Assembly (NCBI GenBank): GCA_020650975.1
Contig: JAIPMN010007327.1
Location: 1 to 39,468 of the forward strand
Length of the DNA: 39,468 nucleotides
Origin: Apostichopus californicus
Lineage: Eukaryota > Echinodermata > Holothuroidea > Aspidochirotida > Stichopodidae
Reading direction: 5' to 3'
The translations under genes were made by a program, and so were the position numbers. The notes beneath the pieces are model-generated. The model searched no databases. It was given only the letters and a program-made list of their open reading frames with translations, and was not told where the DNA came from. Position 1 is the first letter of the stretch. Every line of letters begins with the position of its first letter. Shown here one piece after another: positions 20,084 through 33,425 of this stretch.

Positions 20084-20345
20084 TTGAGCGCACTTGGGAA
20101 CTACCCCCAAGGCCCTGCCCATGCCCTCTTTTCTCCCCGTAGGGACAGGCGAGGAGTTAGTTCCTGCTACCTGAAACTCTATTGGTGTTCTGCATACAAA
20201 TTGCCCAGGATCCTAGCACATGCCCGCTGCAACCTATTTGTAAGTTCTGATATCCTTGACCCTCCAGTGCCTTCAATTGTCCCTCGGACACGAGCAGAAC
20301 TTGATGGTTAACGGAGCTTGCTGCCTGAAACATGGCCATCACCAG
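20084..20345. other. GC-richer patch of unknown nature
   Basis: About 260 bp, clearly richer in G and C than its surroundings and open in more than one frame (75 codons plus, 61 codons minus). On the minus strand another frame reads ARVRGTIEGTGGSRISEL, then TNRLQRACARILGNLYAEHQ, before a stop. I recognise no family. It could be a lone exon, a processed fragment or a piece of an interspersed element. Confidence 0.35.
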
Positions 20346-22668
20346 GGAATAAAACGGACTTTAGCCCCTACCTCCATGTTCAGAGCATGATGCCAACCTG
20401 TAAAGGAACAAGTCAAAAAGCTTTCAATATTATTAAGCAAATGTCTGCAATCACCTTTATTTATTAATGTAATGCAATTTTTAATACGACTATTAACTCT
20501 TGTAAAAAACTTGTATATCTATTTTTTTAAAGGATATTAAGTATGAACTCCTATCATTTAATTATCTTCTACATCATTGTTTGTCATTATGGATCTCCGA
20601 TACATGCATCAGGTGCATCAGGTTTCCCACAGTCCATTGCCCATCCAGGTCTCCTGGATATAAGTGCACCCTGGATGTAGTTAGCCTAGGCCCATATACC
20701 GGTTACGGCGGCCTTTCGGATGCGATATGACTAAAGCCTAATGACAACAATTATCACCTCCTCATTTTACTTGAAACTGTATCCCTAACGATAAATGTAC
20801 TTGCCAGAATAACATTGGATGACAGTTATGTCCTGGGCTTATATCACTAACATTTAAATACTACGCAAATAGGCTTAGCTAACGTTTGGCTATGGTCGTA
20901 GCCTTGCTCTTGGTCTAACTTAGGCTAGTCTAGGTCTTAACTTAAATCTAGAACATTTCAGTCTATTAACATATCTAGAATTAATATAATAATATTCAAA
21001 CTCAACCTCCTTTTGCAAAATATTCCCAACACTGTAAATGTGGCAAAAGGGCCTAAGCAGTACAGGCATAGCCATTAATCTGAGTTTTGAGGTAGGCAAA
21101 GCCTAATCAACCTAGCCAGGCCTAATTCACTAACCATAATCGGACAAAGCTTTGTAGGCAAAACGACACACTCAAGCCACTAATCGTGCTAACATTTCTT
21201 CCTTTGATGACTGTGACTGAATATAGAAATCCATCAAGCTTTTTGCACTCTCACTTCGTAAGGTGGGGATGTATTATTTTGCATAAACTACTACCCAAAA
21301 TTGACATGAAATTGTGAGCGACATGAACAGATTACACAAAAGTAGGTGTGTGTGGGAGAAGGGGGGAGGGGGCATTTCAAGGCATTTTCCAGGGACAATT
21401 ATGACGCTATCTGAGTAGAGCACTGAAATAATACAAGCAATTAAAATGAATTTGAATATGACATGTAATTCTATACGAAATACGTCAAAATATTGACACT
21501 TGTGTGTCTATTGTGCGCGAAAAGCTTGTATTCTCAAAGTGCGTATTTGCCTGCTCTACTATAACGTACAATTTGCACATATTTTGCTAGTTTTCAACCG
21601 TTTGTCTTAGGCGCAAGGAGAGCATATTCTATGTTCGGCTTGAACGCTTCCATTAAATTGCTTGCGCATAAACTTTCCAATTCTACACAGAGTGCAGAAA
21701 ATGTTCGCAAACATTTCCGAATAAAATTTGAAGGAGGGAAGAAAAACAAATGACAGCAGTGAGTTTTGTGGCTTTATTAAGCTAGTTCATGTTATGAAGT
21801 CATTTATCATCATTTTTGTTGTAGTCATTATTAATTGAAAGTTTCTTCATAATTTAAATGAAATAAATTAAGTCACTCAAATATTAATTAATTAATAAAA
21901 AATATCCGACAGGAAGGGGAATCAATTGACCTAATTCGCATTTTTGCATGTATTAAATGGCTGTTTTAAATATTTGGTTCTCATATCATTACTTCAGGAT
22001 AAGTAACTTATCAATCAATAGAAAAGTCGGGATTCCTTCTCTTTATTTTCTAGTGATACAGGGTTCAATAATTCCGTTATGTCGCACTCTCTTATTTCTT
22101 GTTAAAATCACCCCATAAGTAGCACATTTCGCATGCTTTGGTAAAAAATAAATTATTACATTAACTTCAGTTATTACTCTATAGTATCACATAATCAGTT
22201 CACCAATTCGAAAGGCTTCATAACATGGAGGTTAGGTTGACCACTTTTGACTCTGGCCCATCAGATAATGGGAGGCATTGTGTTGGATTTACGTCCAATT
22301 AAATTCTGCCTGGAGAGAACAAATGGAGATAATTGTCAGCATTAATCATACACATGCACGTGGGTGATCACTACAGCTGACTTGATATTACATGAAATGA
22401 GAGAACTAAAACTTGGACCTGGATATTTCAGTTGGTAGCTTATCAAAAAATTTGCAGTCCTTAATTCACTGGGTCATAACATATCTTTGCTCTTTCAAAA
22501 CATAAAAGCCAACATGTTTTGCTAATATATCTGCCACATGTAGAAGTTAACTAATGATACCTTTGTGTATGATTTTCCTCATTTAATTCTTCGAGTGAGT
22601 GCACGTATGACCAAATTTGTTTTTAGTACTTGTCTCATGTATTTGGCTTTTTACAGATACTCCCAAAG
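20346..22668. other. No gene; motif-rich non-coding sequence
   Basis: AT-rich. Between about 20680 and 21130, words such as tagcctagg, aggcctaa and taggctagtctagg are over-represented. A ~40-bp segment at 20708-20748 (ggcctttcggatgcgatatg) looks like part of a common interspersed element, but I cannot define its borders. The rest is unremarkable. Confidence 0.45.
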
Positions 22669-22862
22669 TCACATTGCAATAGTGAAGAAGACAATGGACG
22701 TCAGATAACCAAAGAGTTACGATGAGGTATTGTGGAAGACAATGGAGGAGATAATAAAAGTCATATACTCCAGAGTCTCATTGCAGTATCGAGAAAGACG
22801 CTAGAGGTAGATACCACCAGTCACATTGCAATAGGAAGGAAGACAATGTAAGTCGGATATCC
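22669..22862. repeat. Degenerate ~50-bp tandem repeat
   Basis: Three to four imperfect units of the form agtcacattgcaata-gaagaagacaatgga followed by gtcagata-cca (starts near 22675, 22725, 22780 and 22820). They lie just left of the 22891-23023 dispersed repeat. If that repeat is a CACTA end, these could be subterminal repeats; that is speculation. Confidence 0.6.
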
Positions 22863-22890
22863 AGCGTGATATGGTTGTATTTTAGTGCTT

Positions 22891-23023
22891 TTGTTTTATC
22901 TTTTTGCTTCCCCATTTTTTCCATTTATATCATTCTTTTTTGCATTCCTTTAGTTTTCTACATTAACAATGCTTGCTTTGTATTTTTCCCCTTTTCTTTA
23001 GAAGTGAAGATTTATACAGTTAA
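22891..23023. repeat. Dispersed repeat, copy 2
   Basis: Diverged copy of 15991-16116 in the same orientation. The open frame across it (22866-23126) is hydrophobic only because the DNA is T-rich. Confidence 0.7.
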
Positions 23024-24610
23024 ATGTTTTGCTTATTTTCATATAAAATCAAATTCACATGACAAATACATTCAGTTAGTGCTATATTTTAATGTTTGTA
23101 TCGCTACAGGGTTTTTCACTCTATAGGTATGTTACTCTGCTATATTGTAAAGGCCATGGTGATCATACTAAATTCTGTGTCACTATGAAGTATGATGCTT
23201 CAATGTATTTTTTGTTGTATGTCATTCCCATTCCCATTATTCGCGTTTCTATCAAAAGCCTGTACATCTTCAAGCAAACCAACATGATTGAATTTCACTC
23301 AAGATTCATTCAAAGGCATATAATTATATGTAGCTAAAGGTATCACCTCAACGATACCAGTAGGCAAACATTTCAATACCTGCAAGTCTCTCTCTCAAAT
23401 TTTGCGGCCCTGTAAACGCGAAGAAAACACTGAGATAAAATGAGCAGATTAAAATCACATTGCAGCAGTAAAATCCAAATAAGGCAGTTCAGTCACCTAT
23501 TAGAAACAAACACATATTTCCCCCTTTGGGGGATCGGGTGTATAGATAGAAAAAATAAAAGCACAAACCATAATATAGCAGGTATAAAAAACCAACAAAA
23601 GCACAAACACAGTGACTTCAAAATGTTAGCTGAAAGGAGTTTTTAACCCTAGCCTTATTCTGCTTAGAGAATACCGTTTTGCAGTACCCTCTTTTCGACA
23701 GAAGCAACACGAATGCTTGAAAACATTTCTTTCACCTTAAAAGTCGAATAAATTGTCACCCATGGCATTCGCCATTTTGTTTGAATTCCGACCTGTGGTG
23801 ATGTAAGCGAGCCACATATCGCATTTCAACAGAAAAAGTGTTGCCAATTAAAACAATAATTAAAAATGCACAAGGAAAAAAGAAAGAATAATATTGTGTT
23901 AGATATATAGTCTGTTTCTCACATATAATACATTCTAAAAGGTTTTAACAGTAGAAAATTGTTTTTTAGTGTGAACGTGTTTTTTTTTTTTTTAAATATC
24001 GAGGGTTTTACGACAGCTGTAATTAAACGACAGTGAAACCTATCTAAAATATCCTAACGATAACTAAGGCAATATCCATTCAAAGTTTTCTTCCGAAACA
24101 CTTTCCGAACTCGGCATTTTTTGTTAAAGAGAACATTGATGCATTTGGATTTGACTGCTATCAAATCGAGCATGAATACACAATTGAAGTGGAGGAACTG
24201 AGACAACGAGACCTGAGACAACGAGACCTGCTAAACATAACTCATTTGTGGCCGTGACAGTTACTTTGGTGCTAGTACTGCCAACACAAGTAACAGTTCT
24301 GCTATTTGGGACAAGCCTGGTGCTTTTGTACGTTCTTTTTTCTCTGGATACCTTTTACTGTCAGGAATATCATAATATCGTTTTCCCTTCCATACTCCTT
24401 CCTCCCCTCTTCTATTTACACAACCAAATGCTTGGCACTTCGGTATTTTGCATCAACTTCCGAGAGTAAGTGTAAAATTCATATGCAGAGGAGGGGATTG
24501 TTTAACTTACGGTGTGGCTCGCTAAGGTAACTTTTGAAGCGCCTTCGTTATTGAAATTAACATAATGACCGCCAACACAGTAGGTGTGAAAAAATAATGA
24601 AAAACTCCTT
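23024..24610. other. No gene; approaches to the satellite
   Basis: At about 23595-23630 there is a lone satellite-like piece (aaaagcacaaacacagtgac followed by ttcaaaatg). A T14 run lies near 23983, and a doubled word gagacaacgagacct at 24203-24230. A 71-codon ATG-less minus frame around 24120-24340 is not recognised. Confidence 0.5.
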
Positions 24611-24820
24611 GAAATTCAGGGAAAGGTAGTTTAGACTAGCTATTTCACAGATGGTGTAAGGATATCAGTCTCTACTATGATGTCACTGCAAAATTCCAGA
24701 GTTTGCTTCTCTTATAATAAAACTGACACAACTATTTTAAAGAAGCTTTTACCCTGCTATAGGCTCACCACCTCCTCACATCACCAACTCATATTTATAT
24801 TCAATGGTTAAATATTACAG
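24611..24820. repeat. 210-bp direct repeat, copy 1
   Basis: From gaaattcagggaaaggtagt to aatattacag. Matches 25471-25680 with only a few substitutions and the same length. It lies at the left edge of the satellite array. Confidence 0.95.
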
Positions 24821-25470
24821 TTCTCCATTGACACTGCCATTCATATAACCAATAAACATGTTATTGTATTACATTGCTAGTTTCCAATATTGTGTAATAT
24901 ATAATTTTTCATTGAAATTATTAACGAAAATTAAGGATTAACAGGAATTTATCTCCCTGGTGGTTTCTTTGAAGAGGTGTTGAATACTGATATCTACAAA
25001 GGTAAATCATGAAAAATTCTTACCTACTGCAAAATAATGGAATAGATAGTAAGAAGAAAAAACAAATTATCATATAATAGAGCGGAAAACAACCCATTAA
25101 ACATACGAACACAGTGTTTCTAAAATTTTAAATGTAAATTAATTGAAAGTTTGAAGTAGTTTTCTAAAGTGTTTTCATTCTTTTGGCTCATCGCCTCATT
25201 AACTTGATGTGTCAGTAGATTGATAGAGAAATAACTTGTTTACATGAGCTTTCTCTTTGTATTTGGCTCATCACTTCACTTGCTCATATCATCAACGGAT
25301 AAATTAAATAGAAAAATAAAATTAAAAATGAGGTCCAGCTTCATCGACACTGCCATTAATATATTCGATATCACATGTTTTTGTATTAAATCGTGCGTTA
25401 CCAAAGTTGTGCTAATTATAATATTTCATTGCAATTGTGTATGAAAATATTTGTTTGATTACCCTCGTGG

Positions 25471-25680
25471 GAAATTCAGGGAAAGGTAGTTTAGACTAGC
25501 TATTTCACAGATGGTGTAAGGATATCAGTCTCTATTATGATGTCACTGCAAAATTCCAGAGTTTGCTTCTCTTATAATAAATCTGACACAACTATTTTAA
25601 AGAAGCTTTTACCCTGCTATAGGCTCACCACCTCATCACATCACCAACTCATAATTATATTCAATGGTTAAATATTACAG
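25471..25680. repeat. 210-bp direct repeat, copy 2
   Basis: Second copy, 860 bp after the first, inserted inside a satellite monomer right after the word ccctcgtgg. With copy 1 it brackets ~650 bp of satellite-derived sequence, which suggests a duplication of the array edge. Confidence 0.95.
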
Positions 25681-25990
25681 TGTTTTCATTCTTGGGAATA
25701 GATGATGATACGGCACGAGAAATGTAAATCATGATCAAAACTTACCGGCTACAAAGAAACGAATAGATGGAAAGAAGAAGACAAACAAATCATTATGTAC
25801 TAGAGAGAAACAGTCAAAACACAAGCACAGTGACTTGATGTGTCAGTAGATTGATAGAGAAATAACTTGTTTTCATGAGCTTTCTCTTTGTATTTGGCTC
25901 ATCACTTCACATGCTCATTTCATCAGCGGATAAATTATATATAAAAAATATTTAAAAATGAGTTCCAGCTTCATCGACACTGCAATTAAT

Positions 25991-26695
25991 ATATTCGATA
26001 CACATGTTTTGTATTAAATCGTGCGTATACAAAGTTGTGCTAATTATAATATTTCATTGCAATTGTGTATGAAAATGTTTGTTTAGTTAACCTCGTGGTA
26101 AAAGATGATGATAAGGCTCGAGAAATGTAAATCATGATCAAAACTTACCAACTTCAAAGAAACGAATAGATGGAAAGAAGAAGACAAACAAATCACAATG
26201 TATTAGAGAAAAACAGGAAAAACACAAGCACAGTGACTTTAAAATGTCAGTTAAAAATAATGGTAACAACTAGTTTTCTGTCACTTTTCCAATTCTTTTT
26301 TCCCTTAACCTCACTATCTTACAACATATCGTTGTATGTTTATGAAACTTTTCATACATATAGTCGATAAACATGTTATTTATTAAATCGTGCGTTACAA
26401 AAGTAGTGCAAATAATCATATTTCATTCAAATTGTGTATGAAAATAATTGTTTGATTGCCCTCGTGGGAATAGATGATGATACGGTTCTACAAATGTTAA
26501 TCATGATCAAAACTGACCGGCTATAACAAAACGAATAGATGGAAATAAGGAAATAAACAAATAATCATATAATAGAGAAAAACAAAAGCACAGTGACTTT
26601 AAAATGTCACTTTACTATAACTGTAACAACTAGTTTTCTGTAACTTTTCCACTGCTTTTTTTCTCTTAACCTCACTATCTCACAACATATCGTAG
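25991..26695. repeat. Segmental duplication 1, left copy
   Basis: Matches 33426-34065, including the shared odd variant gtgcgtatacaaag and the weak donor copy at 26518/33890. This copy is complete. Confidence 0.85.
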
Positions 26696-28640
26696 TGTTC
26701 ATTAAACTTGTCATTCATATCTTTGATAAACATGTTATGGTATTAAAATCGTGCTTTATCAAAAATGTGAACATTTGTAACTTTTATTGACATTGTTGAT
26801 GATGAGAGTAAAGAATTAACAGGAATCGATTTCCCTGGTGGCTCTTCTGAAAGGGGAATATGTAATATCTTGTATCTACAATCGTTAATAATGATAAAGA
26901 CTTACCCTCTGAAAGGAAACGAAAAGGTAGAAGTAAAGAACAATCATTATATTATAGAGCCAAACATTTTCAAAACACGAGCACAGTGACTTTAAAATGT
27001 CAGTTTACTATAACTGTAACAACTAGTTTTCTGTAACTTTTCTAATGCTTTTTTCTCTTAACCTAACTATCCCACAACATATCGTAGTGTTCATTAAACT
27101 TGTCATTCATATCCTCGATAAACATGTTATGGTATTAAAATCGTGCGTTACCAAATCTTTGAAAATTTGTAACATTTTATTGACATTGTTGATCATGGAA
27201 AGTTATCTACAATCGTTAATAATGATAAAGACTTACCTCCTGAAAAGAAACGAAAAGATAGAAGTAAAGAACAATCGTTATATAATTGAGAAAAACATAT
27301 TAATAACACAAGCATGGTGAATTCAAGTGTAAGTAGATTATTAAAGAAACAACTTGTTTTCATGAGCTTTCTCTTTGTATTTGGCTCATCACTTCACTTG
27401 CTCATATCATCAACGGATAAATTATATAGAGAAGAAGTTTTTAAATGAGTTCCAGCTTCATTGACATTGCCATTCATACATTCGATACACATGTTTTCGT
27501 ATTAAATCGTGCGTTACCAAAGTTGTGCTAATTATAATACTTCAAAGTTGTGCTAATTATAATACTTCATTAAAATTGTGTATGAAATTAAAGAATTTAC
27601 AGGAATTGATTGCCCTCGTTGGAATATATATTTACACGCTTTTACAAATGTTTATCATTATCAAAACTAACCGGCTACAAAGAAACGAATAGATCAAAAG
27701 AAGAAAACAAACAAATCATCATATAATAGAGAAAAGCACAAGCACAGTGACTTTAAAATGTCAGTTTACTATAACTGTAACAACTAGTTTTCTGTAACTT
27801 TTCCACTGCTTTTTTTCTCTTAACCTCACTTTCTCACAACATATCGTAGTGTTCATTAAACTTGTCATTCATATCTTTGATAAACATGTTATGGTATTAA
27901 AATCATGCGTCACCAAATATGTGCACATTTGTAACATTTTATTGACATTGTTGATGATGAAAGTAAAGAATTAACAGGAATCGATTTCCCTGGTGGCTTT
28001 CTGAAAGTAGAATTTGTAATATCATGTATCTACAATTGTTAATAATGATAAAGACTTACAATCTGAAAGGAAACGAAAAGGTAGAAGTAAAGAACAATTA
28101 TAATATCATGGAGAAAAACGTTATCAAAACACAGGCACAGTAGCTTTAATTGTAAGTAGATTATTAGAGAAACAAACTTGTTTTCATGAGCTTTTTCTTT
28201 GTATTTGGCTCATCACTTCACTTGCTCATATCATCAACGGATAAATTATATAGAAACAAATATTGAAAAGTGAGGTCCAGCTTCATCGACACTACCATTA
28301 ATATATTCGATACACCTGTTTTTGAATTAAATCGTGCGTTACAAAAGTTGTGCTAATTATGATATTTCATTGAAATTGTGTATGAAAATAATTGTTTGAT
28401 TGCCCCCGTGGGAATAGATGATGATACGGCTCGACAAATGTTGATCATGATCAAAACTTACCCTCTACAAAGAAACAAATATATGGAAAGAAGAAAAGAA
28501 ACATATCATCGTATAATAGAGAAAAACAGTAAAAACACAAGCAAAGTGACTTTAAAATGTCAGATAGATAAAACTGAAATAACTATTTTTTTGTAACTTT
28601 TCCGCTGCTTTTGGCTCTTAACGTCACTTGCTCAAAACAC

Positions 28641-29630
28641 ATCGCTGTATGTTCATTAAACGTGTCAATCATACCATCGATAAACATGTTATTGTATTAA
28701 AATCGTGCGTTACCAAAGTTATGAAAGCATACTATTTGATTGACATTGTTGATGATGAAAATGGATATTAAAAAGAATCGACTTTACTGGTGGTTTTTTG
28801 AAAGGGGAATAGGAAAGGAAATGTATCATCAATTGTTAATTATGATAAAAACTTACAATCTGAAAACAAACGGATAGATAGAAGATAAGATCAAATTGTC
28901 ATATAATAGAGAAAAACAGCAAACACACAAGCACTGTGACTTAAAATGTTAATCTATGACATGTGAAATAATAAGTTAATATTATCTTTCAACTGTTTGT
29001 GGCTCTAAACTTGACTAACTGATAACATTGATGGCTAAATATTAAAGGTACAAATTCATTTCAAAACAATCGCTCTATCTTCGTTGACATTGCGATCCAT
29101 GTAATCGATCAAGATTTTCGTTGTGCGTTACCAAGTTGTTAAAATGGTAACATTTCATTAAAAAATTGAAAATAAACAGGAATTAATATCCCTGGTCCAT
29201 ATCATTAATGTTTAAATATTAAAGAAACAACTTTTTTCTTCATTACAAACCAATCGTTGTATGTTCTTTGAATTTGTTATCGATAAACATGTTATTGTAT
29301 TAAATCGTGCAAAACAAAAGTTGTGCAAATTATTATATCTCATTCAAATTGTGTATGAAAATAATTGTTTGATTGCCCTCGTGGGAATAGATGATGATAC
29401 GGCTCGACAAATGTTAATCATGAACAGAACTTACCGGCTACAAAGAAACAAATAGATGAAAGAAGAAAACAAACAAATCATCATATATTAGAGAAAAACA
29501 GTAAAAACACAAGCACAGTGACTTTAAAATGTCAGTTTACTATAACTGTACCTTTTTTTGGTCACTTTTCTACTGTTTTTTTCTCTTAACATCACTATCT
29601 CACAACATATCGTTGTATGTTCATTAAACT
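28641..29630. repeat. Segmental duplication 2, left copy
   Basis: About 1 kb nearly identical to 31179-32165 (offset 2538 bp). It contains an ATT cassette, a shortened monomer without a cassette (about 29040-29290) and a CCG cassette. Confidence 0.93.
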
Positions 29631-31178
29631 TTCAATCATATAGTCGATAAACATGTTATGGTATTAAAATCCTGCGTTACAAAAGTTGTGCAAATTATCA
29701 TATATCCTTCAAATTGTGTATGAAAATAATTGTTTGATTGCCCTCGTGGGGATAGATGATGATACGGCTCGACAAATGTAAATCATGATCAAAACTTACC
29801 ACCTACAGAGTAACACATAGATGAAAGAAGAAAACAAACATATCATCATATAATAGAGAAAAACACAAGCAGAGTGACTTTAAAATGTCAGTTTACTATA
29901 ACTGTAACAACTAGTTTTCTGTAACTTTTCTAATGCTTTTTTTCTTAACCTAACTATCTTACAACATATCGTAGTGTTCATTAAACTTGTCATTCATATC
30001 ATCGATAAACATGTTATAGTATTATAATCGTGCGTTACCAAATCTTTGAAAATTTGTAACATTTTATTGACATTGTTGATCATGGAAAGTTATCTACAAT
30101 CGTTCATAATGATAAAGACTTACCCTCTGAAAGGAAACGAAAAGATAGAAGTATAGAACAATAATTATATTATGGAGCCAAACATTTTCAAAACACGAGC
30201 ACAGTGACTTTAAAATGTCAGTTTACTATAACTGTAACAACTATTTTTCTGTAACTTCTCCACTGCTTTTTTTCTGTTATCCTCACTATCTCACAACATA
30301 TTTTTGTATGTTTATTAAACTTGTCATTCATATCTTTGATAAACATGTTATGGTATTAAAATCGTGCGTTACCAAACATGTGAACATTTGTAACATTTTA
30401 TTGACATAGTTGATGAGAAAAGTAGAGAATTAACAGGAATCTATTTCCCTGGTGGCTTTTCTGAAAAGAAAAAAGGTAATAACATGTATCTACAATTGTA
30501 ATAATGATGAAGACTTACCTCCTGAAAAGTAGCGAAAAGATAGAAGTAAAGAACAACAAATATATAATTGAGAAAAACATTTTCAAGTCACAAGCACAGT
30601 GAATTTAAGTGTAAGTAGATTATTAAAGAAACAACTTGTTTTCATGAGCTTTCTCTTTGCGTTTGGCTTATCACTTGATTTGCTCATATCATCAACGGAT
30701 AAATTATAAAGAGAAAAAATAATATTTAAAAATGAGTTCCAGCTTCATTGACATTGCCATTCATATATTCGATACACATGTTTTTGTATTAAATCGTGCG
30801 TTACCAAAGTTATGCTAATTATAATAGTTCATTAAACTCGTGTATGAATTGACAGGAATTGATTACTCTTGTTGGAGAAAATATAATGACACGGTTCTAC
30901 AAATGTTAATCATGATCAAACTTACCCTCTACAAAGAAACGAATATATGGAAAAAAGAAAACCAAAAAATCACCATATAATAGAGCAAAACAGTAAAAAC
31001 ACAAACACAGTGACTTTAAAATGTCTGTTTACTATAACTGTAACAACTAGTTTTCCGTACCTTTTCCGCTGCTTTCGGCTCTTTACCTCAATAGCTTAAA
31101 ACGTCAATGAATGATGTTATATTTACAAATTCATTTCAAAACAATCATATCTCTTAATTGACATTGCGATCAAAATAC

Positions 31179-32165
31179 ATCGTTGTATGTTCATTAAACG
31201 TGTCAATCATACCATCGGTAAACAGGTTATTGTATTAAAATCGTGCGTTACCAAAGTTATGAAAGCATACTATTTGATTGACATTGTTGATGATGAAAAT
31301 GGATATTAAAAAGAATCGACTTTACTGGTGGTTTTTTGAAAGGGGAATAGGAAAGGAAATGTATCATCAATTGTTAATTATGATAAAAACTTACAATCTG
31401 AAAACAAACGGATAGATAGAAGATAAGATCAAATTGTCATATAATAGAGAAAAACAGCAAACACACAAGCACTGTGACTTAAAATGTAAATCTATGACAT
31501 GTGAAATAATAAGTTAATATTATCTTTCAACTGTTTGTGGCTCTAAACTTGACTAACTGATAACATTGATGGCTAAATATTAAAGGTACAAATTCATTTC
31601 AAAACAATCGCTCTATCTTCGTTGACATTGCGATCCATGTAATCGATCAAGATTTTCGTTGTGCGTTACCAAGTTGTTAAAATGGTAACATTTCATTAAA
31701 AAATTGAAAATAAACAGGAATTAATATCCCTGGTCCATATCATTAATGTTTAAATATTAAAGAAACAACTTTTTTCTTCATTACAAACCAATTGTTGTAT
31801 GTTCTTTGAATTTGTTATCGATAAACATGCTATTGTATTAAATCGTGCAAAACAAAAGTTGTGCAAATTATTATATCTCATTCAAATTGTGTATGAAAAT
31901 AATTGTTTGATTGCCCTCGTGGGAATAGATGATGATACGGCTTGACAAATGTTAATCATGAACAAAACTTACCGGCTACAAAGAAACGAATAGATGAAAG
32001 AAGAAAACAAACAAATCATCATATATTAGAGAAAAACAGTAAAAACACAAGCACAGTGACTTTAAAATGTCAGTTTACTATAACTGTACCTTTTTTTGTC
32101 ACTTTTCCAATATTTTTTTTCTCTTAACCTCACTATCTCACAACATATCGTTGTATGTTCATTAA
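31179..32165. repeat. Segmental duplication 2, right copy
   Basis: Second copy of 28641-29630 in the same orientation. Differences are few (for example cttgac for ctcgac near 31941). It shows recent block duplication inside the old, diverged part of the array. Confidence 0.93.
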
Positions 32166-33425
32166 ACTTGTCATTCATATCATTGATAAACATGTTATGG
32201 TATAAAAATCGTGCGTTACCAAAGATGTGAACATTTGTAACATTTTATTCACAATGTTGATTATGAAAGTAAAGAATCATCAGGAATCGATTCCCTGGTG
32301 CCTTTTTTGAAAGGGGAATAGGTAAAAACATGTATCTACAATCGTTAATAATGAAAAAGACTTACCCTATTATACTAAAAGAAAAGATAGAAGTAAAGAA
32401 AAATCATTATATCATGGAGAAGTTTTTTTTTCAAAACACAAGCACAGTGAATTTAAGTGTAAGTAGATTATTAAAAAAAACAACTTGTTTTCATGAGCCT
32501 TCTCTTTGTATTTGGCTCATCACTTCACTTTCTTATATCATCAACGGATAAATGATATAGAGAAACAAAATATTTAAAGTTGAGTTCCAGCTTCATTGAC
32601 ATTGTCATTCATATATTCGATACACATTTTTGTTTTATTAAATCGTGCGTTACCAAAGTTGTGCTAATTATAATATTTCATTAAAATTGTGTATAAAATT
32701 AAAGTATCTACTGTAATTGATTGCCCTGATGGGAATAGATAATGACACGGTTCTACAAATGGTAATCATGATCAAAACTTACCAGCTACAAAGAAACGAA
32801 TAGATGGAATGAAGAAAACAAACAAATCATCATATTATTGAAAAAAATTGTGAAAAAAAACCCCACAGTGACATTAAAATATCAGTTAACTTTAACTGTA
32901 ACAACTAGTTTTCCATATCTTTTCCGCTGCTTTTGGCTTTTAACCACACTTGCTCACAACACATCGTTTTTTGTTGATTGAACTTGTCAATCATATTACC
33001 GATAAACATGTTATTGTATTACTATCGTGCGTTACCAAAGTTGTGAAAAGTGTAATATTTTATTGACATTGTTGATGACGAAAGTAAAGAATTAACAGGA
33101 ATTGTTTTCCCTGGCGGCTTTCCTTAAAAAGGAATAGGTAATAACATGTATCTACAATCGTTAATAATGATAAAGACTTACCTCCTGAAAAGAGACGAAA
33201 AGATAGAAGTATAGAACAATCGTTATATAATGGAGAAAAACATATTAATAACACAAGCATGGTGAATTCAAGTGTAAGTAGATTATTAGAGAAACAACTT
33301 GTTTTCATGAGCTTTCTCTTTGTATTTGGCTCATCTCTTCACTTGTTCATATCACCAACGGATAAATTATATAGAGAAACAAAATATTTAAAATGAGTTC
33401 CAGCTTCATTGACATTGTCATTCAT

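Noticed and set aside
20600-20750. SINE-like segment
   Set aside because: The word ggcctttcggatgcgatatg resembles parts of interspersed elements, but I find no A/B boxes, tail or target duplication to support a call.
22866-23337. Hydrophobic frames suggesting small membrane proteins
   Set aside because: T-rich DNA gives Phe/Leu/Ile-rich translations. The first overlaps a dispersed non-coding repeat.
24248-24530. Two overlapping plus-strand frames with a hydrophobic start
   Set aside because: No domain recognised and the two frames compete for the same DNA. An inverted repeat (gttactt…aagtaac) and local composition explain the look.
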